Source: Nocardia aurantia (GTDB taxonomy: Bacteria; Actinomycetota; Actinomycetes; Mycobacteriales; Mycobacteriaceae). From it: a stretch of DNA of 64,000 nucleotides. Below are positions 15,674 through 24,692 of the stretch, in pieces. The stretch's first letter is position 1; each line of letters begins with the position of its first letter. The translations under genes were made by a program, and so were the position numbers. Location of the stretch: the NCBI RefSeq assembly GCF_009604425.1, contig NZ_WEGI01000008.1, forward strand, positions 124,001-188,000. Direction: 5' to 3'. Below the pieces are notes generated by a model, which was given only the letters and a program-made list of their open reading frames with translations, had not been told where the DNA came from and did not search any database.

Positions 15674-16467
15674 TGATCGGCGAATTGATCTGCCAGTACT
15701 GCGCACATCGCAACGGGAGTGCCGAATCGCGGTGCGCGCATTGCGGTGCGCCGCTGGCCGCGACCCTCGTCCGTGAGGCCGCCACCGGGATCCGGGACGC
15801 CGCGGCCGTCGCCCACGAGGTCGAGGACGTCCGCCGCCTGCCGCGCGAGGCCGGGGCCGCCGGGGCGAGCCGGTTGGCCCGCGAGGCCGGCATGCTGGCG
15901 CATTCGCTGGTGCCGCAGGAGAAATCGCCCGGCAAGGCCGAGCCGGCGCCGGGCAACCGGCTCGAGGCGCTGATCGAGCGCCGGCTGGAGAACCTGGGCT
16001 GGCCCGCGGTCGCGGTCGTCCTGGCCGTGCTGCTGGTGGCGGCCCTGCTGCTGATGCGGGGCTGCTCATCGCTGAACATGCCCGTGGTGGGCCAGGTTTC
16101 GGCGGTGGAGGCGTTGCCGGTCGCGTTGCACACCGCCGCCTCGTGCGCGTCGCTGCCGGGTGAGAACGCCGGCGCCCGGTGCACGATCCCGGCGACCAGT
16201 ACGCTGCTCGCCGGTGCGCTGACCGCCGGCCAGGAGCTGAGTTTCTCGCTGCAGGTGCAACGCCCGGATCAGTTGTCCGCCACCGTCGCCGGCTGGCGCG
16301 CCGGCGGTGGCGTGGTGCTGGCCGACGGGACCGTGTTCGCCGGGATCGGGCCCTCGGCCACCGTCCGCTACGCCGACGCCCGCACCGGGATCCGCATCGA
16401 GACCTCGACGTTCGCCGGTCGCGCGGCGGCGCAGACCTTTCTGAACCGCACCGGCCTGGTGCAGTGA
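15673..16467 (+). CDS. Zinc-ribbon membrane protein, coupled to the discoidin-like protein
   Basis: This 264-residue protein has an N-terminal zinc ribbon (CQYC and CAHC, residues about 8-25), an amphipathic cytosolic segment, one transmembrane helix (about 112-133, VAVVLAVLLVAALLLM) and an extracytoplasmic domain of about 125 residues with two cysteines (SCASLP, RCTIP) that may form a disulfide. The outer domain is not one I recognise. Start and upstream stop overlap by one base, so the pair probably works as a two-component surface complex. The role is unknown. Confidence 0.7.
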   Translation: MIGELICQYCAHRNGSAESRCAHCGAPLAATLVREAATGIRDAAAVAHEVEDVRRLPREAGAAGASRLAREAGMLAHSLVPQEKSPGKAEPAPGNRLEALIERRLENLGWPAVAVVLAVLLVAALLLMRGCSSLNMPVVGQVSAVEALPVALHTAASCASLPGENAGARCTIPATSTLLAGALTAGQELSFSLQVQRPDQLSATVAGWRAGGGVVLADGTVFAGIGPSATVRYADARTGIRIETSTFAGRAAAQTFLNRTGLVQ

Positions 16468-16473
16468 TTCCCG

Positions 16474-16490
16474 CCACCGCGCCGCGGTGG
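16474..16490 (+). terminator. GC-rich hairpin after the zinc-ribbon gene
   Basis: Perfect inverted repeat CCACCGCG-C-CGCGGTGG starting 6 bases after the stop codon. No T-run follows, which is usual for actinomycete terminators. Confidence 0.5.
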
Positions 16491-16524
16491 TCCCGTATTC
16501 CCGTCCGTGACGAATCTAACTTCC

Positions 16525-16551
16525 AATGAGCCGCTGAACAACGGTACGTTA
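16525..16551. promoter_or_regulatory. GCCG-N8-CGGTAC operator-like site upstream of gdh
   Basis: GCCG at 16530, 8 bases, CGGTAC at 16542; flanks are imperfectly palindromic. TAGCAT at 16559 is a possible -10 box. The site lies 55 bases before the ATG at 16606. It is one of four copies with identical half-site spacing (also 22956, 28546, 33104). Confidence 0.6.
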
Positions 16552-16605
16552 TTCGTTGTAGCATTGGGGCGCGAAGGTTCCGGGCACTCGGGAAGGTATG
16601 GATCG

Positions 16606-19600
16606 ATGGCGGCAGGTACTGGGCACTCGACGACAGGGACCGTGTTCCGCGACGATCCCACCGATCTGGAGGCGGCCTACTTCCGCGGCATCCGGCCCGG
16701 GGCCGCGCCGGCGATCACCGCGCGCGCCGCCGAAATCTTCGCGGCGCACCGTGATCTGGCGCAGTCGCGGGAACCGGGCACGGCCGCGGTCCGGGTGTAC
16801 GCGCCCGGCGACGGCACCGGTCTCGACGCCGCGGTCCAGATCATCAACGACGATATGCCGCTGCTGGTCGACGCGGTGACGGCCACGCTGCGCCGCCGCG
16901 GCCTGACCGTCGCCGACGTGGTGCACCCGGTGTTCGACGTGGTGCGCGCGGCGCGCGGGCGGTTGCGGGCGGTGGTGCTCGGCGACGAGCAGCGCGGCGC
17001 GGCGCCGAACCGGTCCACCGGCGCCCGCAGCGTGCGGGAATCCTGGATGCATGTGCAGCTGGGCGGCTGGCCCGCCGGTACGGTGGCCGCCGAGCTCGAG
17101 CGCGAGCTGAGCGGCGTGCTGGACGCGGTCCGGCGCGTCGCCGACGACACCTCCGCGATGCTCGCGGCCGTCGGATCGGTGGCCGACCGCCTCGACACCG
17201 CCGGCGGCGCCGGCACGTTCGACACCGCCGGCGGCGCCGGCACTTTCGACACCGCCGGCACTGTCGTGGGCGCCGAACTGCCCGAATCGGCCCGGCTGCT
17301 GCGCTGGCTGGCGGACGGGCACTTCACCGTGCTCGGCTACGGCTACTACTGCCGCCCGGTGGGGGCGACCGACGACGCCGGTACCTGGCAGGTGCCGGGC
17401 ACCGGGCTCGGAGTGCTGCGCGACGCGGCGGCCGACGTCGCGATCCCGGCGCTGGGCGCGCAGCGCCCGGTGCTGCGGATGACCGCGGCGGGGGAGTCGG
17501 GGCTGCCGGTCTCCGCCGAGCTGTACGCGATCGGCGTGGCCGACCTCGAAACAATCTCCGCCACATCGGATTCCGGTGAGCCGGGCCGGGTGCGGGGACA
17601 GCACGTGTTCATCGGCTCGCTGACGGTGACCGGACAGCACGAGGACATCCTCGACATCCCGGTCATCTCGCGCCGGGTCCGGCAGGTCATCGAACACGCC
17701 GGGTACGAGCTGGATTCGTTCTCGGGTCAGGCGATGCTGGAACTGCTGCAGACCTTTCCGCGCAGCGAGCTGTTCGCCGCCGACGCGCGCCGGTTGTCCG
17801 ACACCGTCACCGCCGTCATGAATCTCGGCCGCTCGCGCGGGATCCGGCTGTTCCTGCGCCGGGACGCGCGCACCGGCGCGGTGTACTGCCTGGTGTATCT
17901 GCCGCGGGACAGGTACTCCACCGAGACCCGGCGGCGCATGCAGGACATCCTGCTCGCCGAGTTCGCCGGCGAGCAGGTGACCTACTCGGCCCGGGTCACC
18001 GATTCCGACCTGGCCGCACTGCTGTTCACGGTGCACCGCCTGCCCGGCGCCGGTCCGGTCGACGTGTCCGAGGCGCGCCGGGATCGGTTGCAGGGCGAGC
18101 TGTTCGGCGCCATCACGACCTGGGTGGACCGCTTCGCCGACCGCTCCCGCCGCACCGCCTCCGGCGCGTTGTCCGCGTCGGTGATGCGGCAGTACGCCGA
18201 CGGCTTCCCGCTCGGCTATCAGCAGGAGCACGAGCCGGCGCGGGGCCTGGCCGACGCGGTGCGGCTGCACCGGCTGGCCGCGGGCGGGATCGACACCGAA
18301 CTGCACCACCTGCCGGGCGATCCGGCCGACCGCTGGCGGTTCACGCTGTACGTGGCCGGCGCGGAGGTCTCGTTGAGCCGGGTGCTGCCGGTCCTGCACA
18401 GCCTCGGGGTGGAGGTGCTGGACGAGCGGCCCTACCGGATCGGTCATCCCGACGGCGTACCGCGCTGGATCTACGATTTCGGCCTGCGGTTGTCCTCGGC
18501 ACCGAGCGACGGCGCCGAAGACGAGGTGCGGCAGCTGGTTTCGGCGGCATTCCAGGCGATGTGGTTCGGCCACAGCGAGATCGACGGACTCAACGAGCTG
18601 GTGCTGCGCGCCGGGCTGGCCTGGCATCGGATCGCGATTCTGCGCGCCTACGTGAAATACCTGCGGCAGGCCGGATTCACCTACGCCGGTGCGACCGTCA
18701 CCCGGGTGCTGCTCGCGCACGCGGCGGTGACCCGCTCGTTCGCCGACCTGTTCGCCGCGCGATTCGACCCGGACGCCGACCCCGAGCGGGCCGCGGAGTC
18801 CGCGGCGGCGCTGTCGGAACAGGTTTCCGCCGAGATCGACGCGGTGGTCGGCCTGGACGCCGACCGCATCCTGCGCGCGGTGCACGGCCTGATCGCCGCG
18901 ACGTTGCGGACCAACTACTTCCGCCGCGACGCGGCCGGGAACCGGCCCGAGTACCTGTCCTTCAAGTTCGATCCGCGGCAGATCGCCGAATTGCCCAGGC
19001 CGCGTCCGCAGTTCGAGATTTTCGTGTATTCGCCGCGGGTGGAGGGTGTGCATCTGCGGTTCGGTGCGGTGGCGCGTGGTGGGTTGCGGTGGTCGGATCG
19101 GCTGGAGGATTTCCGGACGGAGATTCTGGGTCTGGTGAAGGCGCAGGCGGTGAAGAACGCGGTGATCGTGCCGGTGGGTGCGAAGGGTGGTTTCGTGGTG
19201 AAGCAGCCCCCCGCGGCCACCGGTGACGCCGCCGCCGACCGCCAGGCGCTCCAGGCCGAGGGCATCGCCTGCTACCGCACCTTCATCTCCGGACTGCTCG
19301 ACCTCACCGACAACATCGACCGCGCCACGGGACAGACGGTGCCGCCGGCGCGGGTGGTGCGCCGCGACGGTGACGACACATATCTGGTGGTCGCCGCGGA
19401 CAAGGGCACCGCGACCTTCTCGGATATCGCCAATGATGTTGCCGGGCAATACGGCTTCTGGCTCGGCGACGCCTTCGCCTCCGGTGGCTCGATCGGCTAC
19501 GACCACAAGGCGATGGGGATCACCGCGCGTGGTGCGTGGGAGAGTGTCAAGCGGCATTTCGCGGAGTTGGGCGTGGATACCCAGACCCAGGACTTCACGG

Positions 19601-21495
19601 TCGTGGGTGTCGGTGACATGTCCGGTGATGTGTTCGGTAACGGGATGTTGTTGTCGGAGCACATTCGCCTGGTGGCGGCGTTCGATCATCGGCATATCTT
19701 CGTGGATCCGGATCCGGTGGCGGCGAGTTCGTTCCGGGAGCGGCAGCGGTTGTTCGCTCTGCCGCGGTCGTCGTGGGCGGACTACGACCCCGCGCTGATC
19801 AGCGCGGGCGGTGGCGTCTGGCCGCGCACCGCCAAGTCGATCCCGGTGAGCCCCGAAGTGCGTGCCGCGCTGGATCTTCCGGTCGGCACCACCGAACTGT
19901 CCCCGCCGGAACTGATCCGGGCGATCCTGCTCGCCCCGGCCGACCTGTTCTGGAACGGCGGCATCGGCACCTACATCAAGGCGGACGCCGAGACCAACGC
20001 CGAGGTGGGTGACAAGTCCAACGACGCGGTCCGGGTGAACGCCGATCGGCTGCGGGTGCGGGTCATCGGCGAGGGCGGCAACCTCGGTGTGACTCCGTTG
20101 GGCCGCATCGAGTTCTGCGCGCACGGCGGCAAGTGCAACACCGACGCCATCGACAACTCCGCCGGTGTCGACTGCTCCGACCACGAGGTCAACATCAAGA
20201 TCCTGCTCGACGGCGCGGTGGCCGCCGGTGAACTCCCCGCCGCCGAGCGGACCGGCCTGCTGGCCTCGATGACCGACGAGGTCGCCGGACTCGTGTTGCG
20301 CGACAACATCTCCCAGAATCACCGGCTCGGGCTGTCCCGGGCCGGCGCGGTGGAACAGGCCCCGGTGTACCGCCGGGTGCTGACCGAACTGGAACAGCGG
20401 CACGGCCTCGATCGCCGGCTGGAGGCGCTGCCCGCCGACGCCGAGCTGGAACGTCGCGTCGCGGCCGGAATCGGGCTCACCTCACCGGAACTGAGCACGA
20501 TCCTGGCGCACGTGAAGCTGGCGCTGAAGGCCGATCTGCTCACCGGGGACCTGCTCGACGGCGCGGCCTTCGCCGGGGTGCCGGCCGCGTATTTCCCGGC
20601 GCCCCTGCGGGATCGGTTCGCCGCCGGGATCGACCGGCATCCGCTGCGCCGGCAGATCGCCGCGACCTCGGTGATCAACGATCTGGTCGACCACGGCGGC
20701 ATCACATTCGCCTTCCGGCTGGCCGAGGACACGGGTGCCGACACCGCGGACGTGGTGCGCGCGTACACCGCGGCGGTCGAGATCCACGATCTGCGCGACC
20801 TGTGGTCGCGGATCCGGACCACCGCGATGCCCGAACCTGCGCGCTACACGCTGGCGGCCGAGACGATCCGGACCCTGGATCGCACCGCGCGCTGGCTGCT
20901 CGCCAACCGGCCGCAGCCGATCGCCGTCGCCGCCGACATCGCCCGCTACCGCGACGGCGTGCGGACCCTGGCCGGCCGGGTACCCGCCGAACGCGGTGAC
21001 GCGCAACGCCGCCGGGCCGACTGGATCCGGCGCGGCGCACCCGAGGCGTTGGCCGGAGAAGTGGCCGGACTGCTGTACCGCACCGTCCTGCTGGACGTCC
21101 TGGACCTCGCCGAGATCGCCGACCGCGACGCCGCCGAGGTGGCGGACCTGTACTTCGCCCTCGACGCGCACTTCGAGATCCAGCGCCTGATCGACGCGGC
21201 CGACGCGGTGGAGCACGGCGACCGCTGGCATACCCTGGCCGGACTCGCGGTCCGCGACGACCTGTACGGCTCGCTGCGCTCGCTGACCCTGGACGTGTTG
21301 TCCGCCACCGATTCCGGTGAGTCGGCGGCCGAGAAGATCACCTACTGGGAGTCCATCAGCCGCTCGCGGCTGGCGCGCTCCCGGGCCGCGCTGGCCCAGA
21401 TCTTCGCCCTCGATCACTACGATCTGGCCACCCTGTCGGTAGCGGCCCGGCAGGTGCGGGGCATGGTCGGCGGCGCCGAGGTCGCGGTGGTCTGA
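16606..21495 (+). CDS. gdh: NAD-dependent glutamate dehydrogenase, large (L_180) class
   Basis: The enzyme oxidises glutamate to 2-oxoglutarate and ammonium with NAD+, a catabolic reaction. At 1,629 residues it has the size of the 180-kDa class (mycobacterial Rv2476c is about 1,620). The N-terminal half is regulatory with ACT-like segments. The catalytic core spans residues about 800-1200: VGAKGGFVVK with the catalytic lysine region, GVGDMSGDVFGNGM for the nucleotide domain, NGGIGTYIKA, and GEGGNLGVTPLGRIE. The ATG at 16606 is preferred over the GTG at 16507 because AAGG precedes it and an operator-like palindrome lies between the two. Odd features: a 27-base repeat near residue 200 and two tracts with T/G-ending codons in the core. 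In mycobacteria this enzyme is controlled by GarA, the target of PknG, which is encoded 3 kb downstream here. Confidence 0.96.
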   Translation: MAAGTGHSTTGTVFRDDPTDLEAAYFRGIRPGAAPAITARAAEIFAAHRDLAQSREPGTAAVRVYAPGDGTGLDAAVQIINDDMPLLVDAVTATLRRRGLTVADVVHPVFDVVRAARGRLRAVVLGDEQRGAAPNRSTGARSVRESWMHVQLGGWPAGTVAAELERELSGVLDAVRRVADDTSAMLAAVGSVADRLDTAGGAGTFDTAGGAGTFDTAGTVVGAELPESARLLRWLADGHFTVLGYGYYCRPVGATDDAGTWQVPGTGLGVLRDAAADVAIPALGAQRPVLRMTAAGESGLPVSAELYAIGVADLETISATSDSGEPGRVRGQHVFIGSLTVTGQHEDILDIPVISRRVRQVIEHAGYELDSFSGQAMLELLQTFPRSELFAADARRLSDTVTAVMNLGRSRGIRLFLRRDARTGAVYCLVYLPRDRYSTETRRRMQDILLAEFAGEQVTYSARVTDSDLAALLFTVHRLPGAGPVDVSEARRDRLQGELFGAITTWVDRFADRSRRTASGALSASVMRQYADGFPLGYQQEHEPARGLADAVRLHRLAAGGIDTELHHLPGDPADRWRFTLYVAGAEVSLSRVLPVLHSLGVEVLDERPYRIGHPDGVPRWIYDFGLRLSSAPSDGAEDEVRQLVSAAFQAMWFGHSEIDGLNELVLRAGLAWHRIAILRAYVKYLRQAGFTYAGATVTRVLLAHAAVTRSFADLFAARFDPDADPERAAESAAALSEQVSAEIDAVVGLDADRILRAVHGLIAATLRTNYFRRDAAGNRPEYLSFKFDPRQIAELPRPRPQFEIFVYSPRVEGVHLRFGAVARGGLRWSDRLEDFRTEILGLVKAQAVKNAVIVPVGAKGGFVVKQPPAATGDAAADRQALQAEGIACYRTFISGLLDLTDNIDRATGQTVPPARVVRRDGDDTYLVVAADKGTATFSDIANDVAGQYGFWLGDAFASGGSIGYDHKAMGITARGAWESVKRHFAELGVDTQTQDFTVVGVGDMSGDVFGNGMLLSEHIRLVAAFDHRHIFVDPDPVAASSFRERQRLFALPRSSWADYDPALISAGGGVWPRTAKSIPVSPEVRAALDLPVGTTELSPPELIRAILLAPADLFWNGGIGTYIKADAETNAEVGDKSNDAVRVNADRLRVRVIGEGGNLGVTPLGRIEFCAHGGKCNTDAIDNSAGVDCSDHEVNIKILLDGAVAAGELPAAERTGLLASMTDEVAGLVLRDNISQNHRLGLSRAGAVEQAPVYRRVLTELEQRHGLDRRLEALPADAELERRVAAGIGLTSPELSTILAHVKLALKADLLTGDLLDGAAFAGVPAAYFPAPLRDRFAAGIDRHPLRRQIAATSVINDLVDHGGITFAFRLAEDTGADTADVVRAYTAAVEIHDLRDLWSRIRTTAMPEPARYTLAAETIRTLDRTARWLLANRPQPIAVAADIARYRDGVRTLAGRVPAERGDAQRRRADWIRRGAPEALAGEVAGLLYRTVLLDVLDLAEIADRDAAEVADLYFALDAHFEIQRLIDAADAVEHGDRWHTLAGLAVRDDLYGSLRSLTLDVLSATDSGESAAEKITYWESISRSRLARSRAALAQIFALDHYDLATLSVAARQVRGMVGGAEVAVV
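17194..17262 (+). repeat. 27-base tandem repeat in gdh (2.5 copies)
   Basis: Units at 17194-17220 and 17221-17247 differ at one base; a partial third unit runs to 17262. Each encodes DTAGGAGTF. It is an in-frame insertion in the regulatory half of the dehydrogenase, at a place likely to be a loop. Confidence 0.85.
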
Positions 21496-21502
21496 GCTGG
21501 AC

Positions 21503-21531
21503 GGCCCGGCCGGCTTCGCGTCGGCCGGGCC
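21503..21531 (+). terminator. Hairpin terminator after gdh
   Basis: A perfect 10-base stem (GGCCCGGCCG and its complement) around a 9-base loop, 8 bases after the gdh stop. The next gene is convergent, so it separates the two units. The rest of the 250-base gap holds nothing else I recognise. Confidence 0.75.
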
Positions 21532-21745
21532 GATCCCGGGCGGATCCGGGCAGGCGCTCCGGTGGTAGCCGGGGCGGACCGGTCGCGGGCCGGGCGGAAC
21601 GAGCGGCCGCGCCGGCCACGTGCCTGGCGGCTCGGCGGACTCGAAGATGTTCGGCCCGAACGATAATCGGTCCGGGTGACCACAATCGGTCACCCGGGCC
21701 GTACGCCACCACACCGGGGATGAGGGGCCCGGCGCGGTGGGAGCC

Positions 21746-22786
21746 TCAGCGCCCCGCCGCGGGGGTGCCGCAGTTGCCGCAGAATCGGGCGCCGGCGGTG
21801 AGTTCGGCGCCGCAGTCGGTGCAGTGCCGGGGCAGGGCGGCGAGCAGTGAATTGCCGCAGTGCATACAGAATTTGGCGCCCGGGGGGTTGGTGGTGCGGC
21901 AGCCACCGCATACCGGACCGGCGGCCTGTGCGGGGGCCGCGGTCTGCACCTGCGGCTGGATCGCGTTCAAACCCAGTGCGGCGCCGAGGAATCCGGGCGC
22001 CGCCGCGCCGCCGCCGTGCGCCAGTCCCTGACCCGCGCCGAGCGCCAGTTCGCCCGCGGCATAGGGCTGGAACCCGCCCGCGAGCCGAATGTAGGTGACG
22101 TCCTTGGCCAGTCGCTTGAGCCGGTCGGCGTCCTCGGGGGCCAGGGTGATGTCGAAATTGCCCATCCGGGGGATGCGCAGTCCGTACTCGTAGAGCGTGA
22201 TGTTGGTCTGGTGCAGCACCGCGGCCTCGATCGGCTGCAGGAACCCGGACAGGCCGAGCACCTGCCAGTCGCCCTTCGAGATGCCCTGGGTGACGGCGAC
22301 TTTCATCGACTTCATCAGCATCTCGGCGGCCCAGGACTGTAATGCGCCGGGATCGGCCAGATCGGTGGTGCCGGTCAGCGTCGAGATCAGCTGCTCGGGA
22401 TCGCGCACCGCGAGCGCGAATTCGCCGAACACTCGCAACGTCACCACCTGCTCGCTGACCGGATCGGTGATGTCGGCCAGCCGTCCGCCGAACTTGACGC
22501 CCGGGAATTCGCGGGTGGAGACGAAATACAGTTCGGCACGGTAGAAGTTGCCGCCGGTGAGGCCGTCGACCAGCGCGCCGAGCACCGGAAGCTCCTCGGC
22601 GTCGATACGGTGCCGGCCCGGTCCCATACTGGCCATCACCCGGCCGGACTTCACGAACAGCGCCAGCTGGTCGGCGTCGACCTGTGCGCGGCTGAAGCGG
22701 CGCAGATTCTGGTCCGGCCACTTGTAGATCAGCTGGTGTTTGCGCTCGTCGGGAACGGCGATGAACTCCCGCTCGAACCAGGCCAT
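21746..22786 (-). CDS. SPFH-domain protein with two C-terminal zinc ribbons
   Basis: The 346-residue product has an SPFH/band-7-like domain (about residues 20-240, including EQVVTLRVFGEFALAVRDPE and VTQGISKGDWQ), a short linker and two zinc ribbons at the end (CGGC/CMHC and CTDC/CGNC). Bacterial proteins of this plan form membrane-associated oligomers. The N-terminus lacks a clear transmembrane helix. It is read from the minus strand, convergent with gdh and divergent from the permease, with a 230-base shared promoter region. Function in this organism is unknown. Confidence 0.85.
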   Translation of the reverse strand: MAWFEREFIAVPDERKHQLIYKWPDQNLRRFSRAQVDADQLALFVKSGRVMASMGPGRHRIDAEELPVLGALVDGLTGGNFYRAELYFVSTREFPGVKFGGRLADITDPVSEQVVTLRVFGEFALAVRDPEQLISTLTGTTDLADPGALQSWAAEMLMKSMKVAVTQGISKGDWQVLGLSGFLQPIEAAVLHQTNITLYEYGLRIPRMGNFDITLAPEDADRLKRLAKDVTYIRLAGGFQPYAAGELALGAGQGLAHGGGAAAPGFLGAALGLNAIQPQVQTAAPAQAAGPVCGGCRTTNPPGAKFCMHCGNSLLAALPRHCTDCGAELTAGARFCGNCGTPAAGR

Positions 22787-22949
22787 GCGCGCCTCCCTCG
22801 TCGTGCGGCCCCGCCGTCGCGCCCGGCGTGGCCGACCTGTAACCGGGCGAGCGTACCGATATTCATTGGCACTATCAACGGGATGCGTTCCCGCTCACGG
22901 GGACACCCACCTGCACGTTTCCAGTGTGTTTCGTTTGTGGCCCGGTATT

Positions 22950-22977
22950 GAATGTGCCGTTGTTTGACGGTACATTC
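22950..22977. promoter_or_regulatory. Palindromic operator over the permease promoter
   Basis: The best of the four GCCG-N8-CGGTAC sites: 11-base arms (GAATGTGCCGT and ACGGTACATTC) around 6 bases, with one mismatch. It covers the -35 box of a good promoter (TTGACG 22964, 16 bases, TATGAT 22986). A protein bound here would block the polymerase, so repression of the permease is the natural reading. Confidence 0.75.
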
Positions 22978-22991
22978 ATGACAGATATGAT
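22964..22991 (+). promoter_or_regulatory. Sigma-70-type promoter of the permease gene
   Basis: TTGACG and TATGAT separated by 16 bases, ending 25 bases before the ATG. The ribosome site GAAAGG (near 23002) fits between. Confidence 0.65.
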
Positions 22992-23016
22992 CGCCGTCAC
23001 GTGAAAGGTTCACGTC

Positions 23017-24528
23017 ATGACCACAGTTCGACCCCCCGACTCGACCGCAGCGGCGGCGGCTCCGGCCGACTCGCTCGCCGCCGAGGACGCCGGCTACCAC
23101 AAGGCGCTGCGTCCGCGTCAGCTGCAGATGATCGCCATCGGCGGTGCGATCGGCACCGGCCTGTTCCTCGGCTCGGCCGCCCGGCTGCACAGTGCGGGCC
23201 CCGGCCTGTTCATCGTGTACGCGGTGTGCGGCATCTTCGTGTTCTTCATCCTGCGGGCACTCGGCGAGCTGGTGCTGCACCGCCCGTCCTCCGGCTCGTT
23301 CGTGTCCTACGCACGCGAGTTCTTCGGGGAGAAGCTGGCTTTCGCCGTGGGCTGGATGTACTTCTTCCACTGGTGCATGACCGGCATCGTCGACATCACG
23401 GCGATCGCCACCTACGTGCACTTCTGGGGTGCGACGCATGTGATACCGCAGTGGGTGATCGCGTTGATCGCGCTGGCCATCGTGGTCAGCATCAACCTGA
23501 TCTCGGTGAAGTGGTTCGGCGAGCTGGAGTTCTGGGCCGCGCTGATCAAGGTCGTCGCGCTGGTGGCCTTCCTCGTCATCGGCGTGGTGTTCCTCGCGGG
23601 CCGGTTCAAGCTCGACGGCCAGATCACCGGGCCCTCGGTGATATCGGACCACGGCGGCCTGTTCCCGACCGGGCTGCTGCCCCTGGTGACCGTCACCACC
23701 GGTGTCGTATTCGCCTACGCCGCAGTGGAATTGGTCGGCACGGCGGCCGGTGAGACGGAGAACCCGGAGAAGATCATGCCCCGCGCGATCAACTCCGTGA
23801 TCGCCCGGATCGCGCTGTTCTACGTCGGCTCGCTGGTGCTGCTGGCGCTGCTGCTGCCGTACACCATGTTCAAGTCCGGCGAGAGCCCGTTCGTCACCTT
23901 CTTCTCGAAGCTCGGACTGCACGGCGCCGGCTCGATCATGAACCTGGTGGTCCTGACCGCTGCGTTCTCCAGCCTCAACGCGGGCCTGTACTCCACGGGC
24001 CGGATCCTGCGGTCGATGTCGATGAACGGCAGCGCGCCGAAGATCGCCTCGCGGATGTCGAGCACGGGTGTGCCGTACGTCGGCATCCTCGCCACCGGCG
24101 CGATCGCGCTGCTCGGTGTCGGCCTCAACGCGATGGTGCCGGACAAGGCGTTCGAGATCGTGCTGAACATGTCGGCGCTGGGCACCATCGCCGCCTGGAC
24201 CGCGATCATCGTCTGCCAGCTGCAGCTGTGGCGCTGGTCGCGCACCGGACGGGCCGAGCGTCCCTCGTTCCGCCTGATCGGCGCGCCGTACACCAGCATC
24301 GCGACCCTGCTGTTCCTCGCCGGCGTGGTGGTGCTCATGGCCACCAGCGACGACGACGTGCAGCGCGGTGCGGTGATCGCGATGGTCGTGGTGGTGGTCC
24401 CGGCCTTCGTGATCGGCTGGTTCTTCGCCCGCAAGCGGGTGCAGGCCATCGCGAACGAGCGGGTCGGCTACACCGGCCAGTTCCCGGTCCTGGCCGAGCG
24501 TCCGCTCGCCGAGGAGGACCACGAATAA
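23017..24528 (+). CDS. ansP: AnsP-like amino-acid (L-asparagine) permease, APC superfamily
   Basis: A 503-residue, 12-helix proton-coupled amino-acid importer. The first part HKALRPRQLQMIAIGGAIGT and the following GLFLGSA are the signature of the AAT group. Further segments (ALGELVLHRPSSGSFVSYAR, YAAVELVGTAAGETENPEKI, SSLNAGLYSTGR, MNGSAPK) match the asparagine permeases AnsP1/AnsP2 of mycobacteria as I know them. The call to AnsP rather than GABA or D-alanine permease rests on this overall likeness. It sits between gdh and pknG, which suggests uptake of amino acids for nitrogen. The promoter carries the palindrome described above, and two hairpins end the transcript. Confidence 0.9.
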   Translation: MTTVRPPDSTAAAAAPADSLAAEDAGYHKALRPRQLQMIAIGGAIGTGLFLGSAARLHSAGPGLFIVYAVCGIFVFFILRALGELVLHRPSSGSFVSYAREFFGEKLAFAVGWMYFFHWCMTGIVDITAIATYVHFWGATHVIPQWVIALIALAIVVSINLISVKWFGELEFWAALIKVVALVAFLVIGVVFLAGRFKLDGQITGPSVISDHGGLFPTGLLPLVTVTTGVVFAYAAVELVGTAAGETENPEKIMPRAINSVIARIALFYVGSLVLLALLLPYTMFKSGESPFVTFFSKLGLHGAGSIMNLVVLTAAFSSLNAGLYSTGRILRSMSMNGSAPKIASRMSSTGVPYVGILATGAIALLGVGLNAMVPDKAFEIVLNMSALGTIAAWTAIIVCQLQLWRWSRTGRAERPSFRLIGAPYTSIATLLFLAGVVVLMATSDDDVQRGAVIAMVVVVVPAFVIGWFFARKRVQAIANERVGYTGQFPVLAERPLAEEDHE

Positions 24529-24536
24529 GGGGTACG

Positions 24537-24556
24537 CCGCCGGCTTCCGCCGGCGG
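24537..24556 (+). terminator. First hairpin after the permease gene
   Basis: CCGCCGGC-TTCC-GCCGGCGG, perfect 8-base stem with 4-base loop, 8 bases after the stop. Confidence 0.65.
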
Positions 24557-24570
24557 TAACCGTCGTCCGA

Positions 24571-24595
24571 TCCGCCCCGCGTCCCGCGGGGCGGA
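24571..24595 (+). terminator. Second hairpin after the permease gene
   Basis: TCCGCCCCGC-GTCCC-GCGGGGCGGA, perfect 10-base stem with 5-base loop. Together with the first hairpin it should separate the permease transcript from pknG. Confidence 0.7.
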
Positions 24596-24692
24596 CCTGT
24601 TCCCATCGCGGGGAAATCATGCGGGTGCGCAGCGGACTGCCGAAGACCAGAATGAGGGCTCCACTCAACGGTACCGGGCTCGAGAGGTTCCT

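Noticed and set aside
16507..16605. GTG at 16507 as start of gdh
   Set aside because: The extra 33 residues have no counterpart in the family as I know it, and they would cover an operator-like palindrome and a possible -10 box.
16549..20403. Minus-strand open frame of 1,284 codons opposite gdh
   Set aside because: The plus-strand gene is a full-length, well-conserved dehydrogenase; the antisense frame is a by-product of GC bias.
24651..24674. Fifth GCCG-N8-CGGTAC site before pknG
   Set aside because: ACGGTAC is present, but the left half at the required distance is GGCT, not GCCG. I leave it out of the set.
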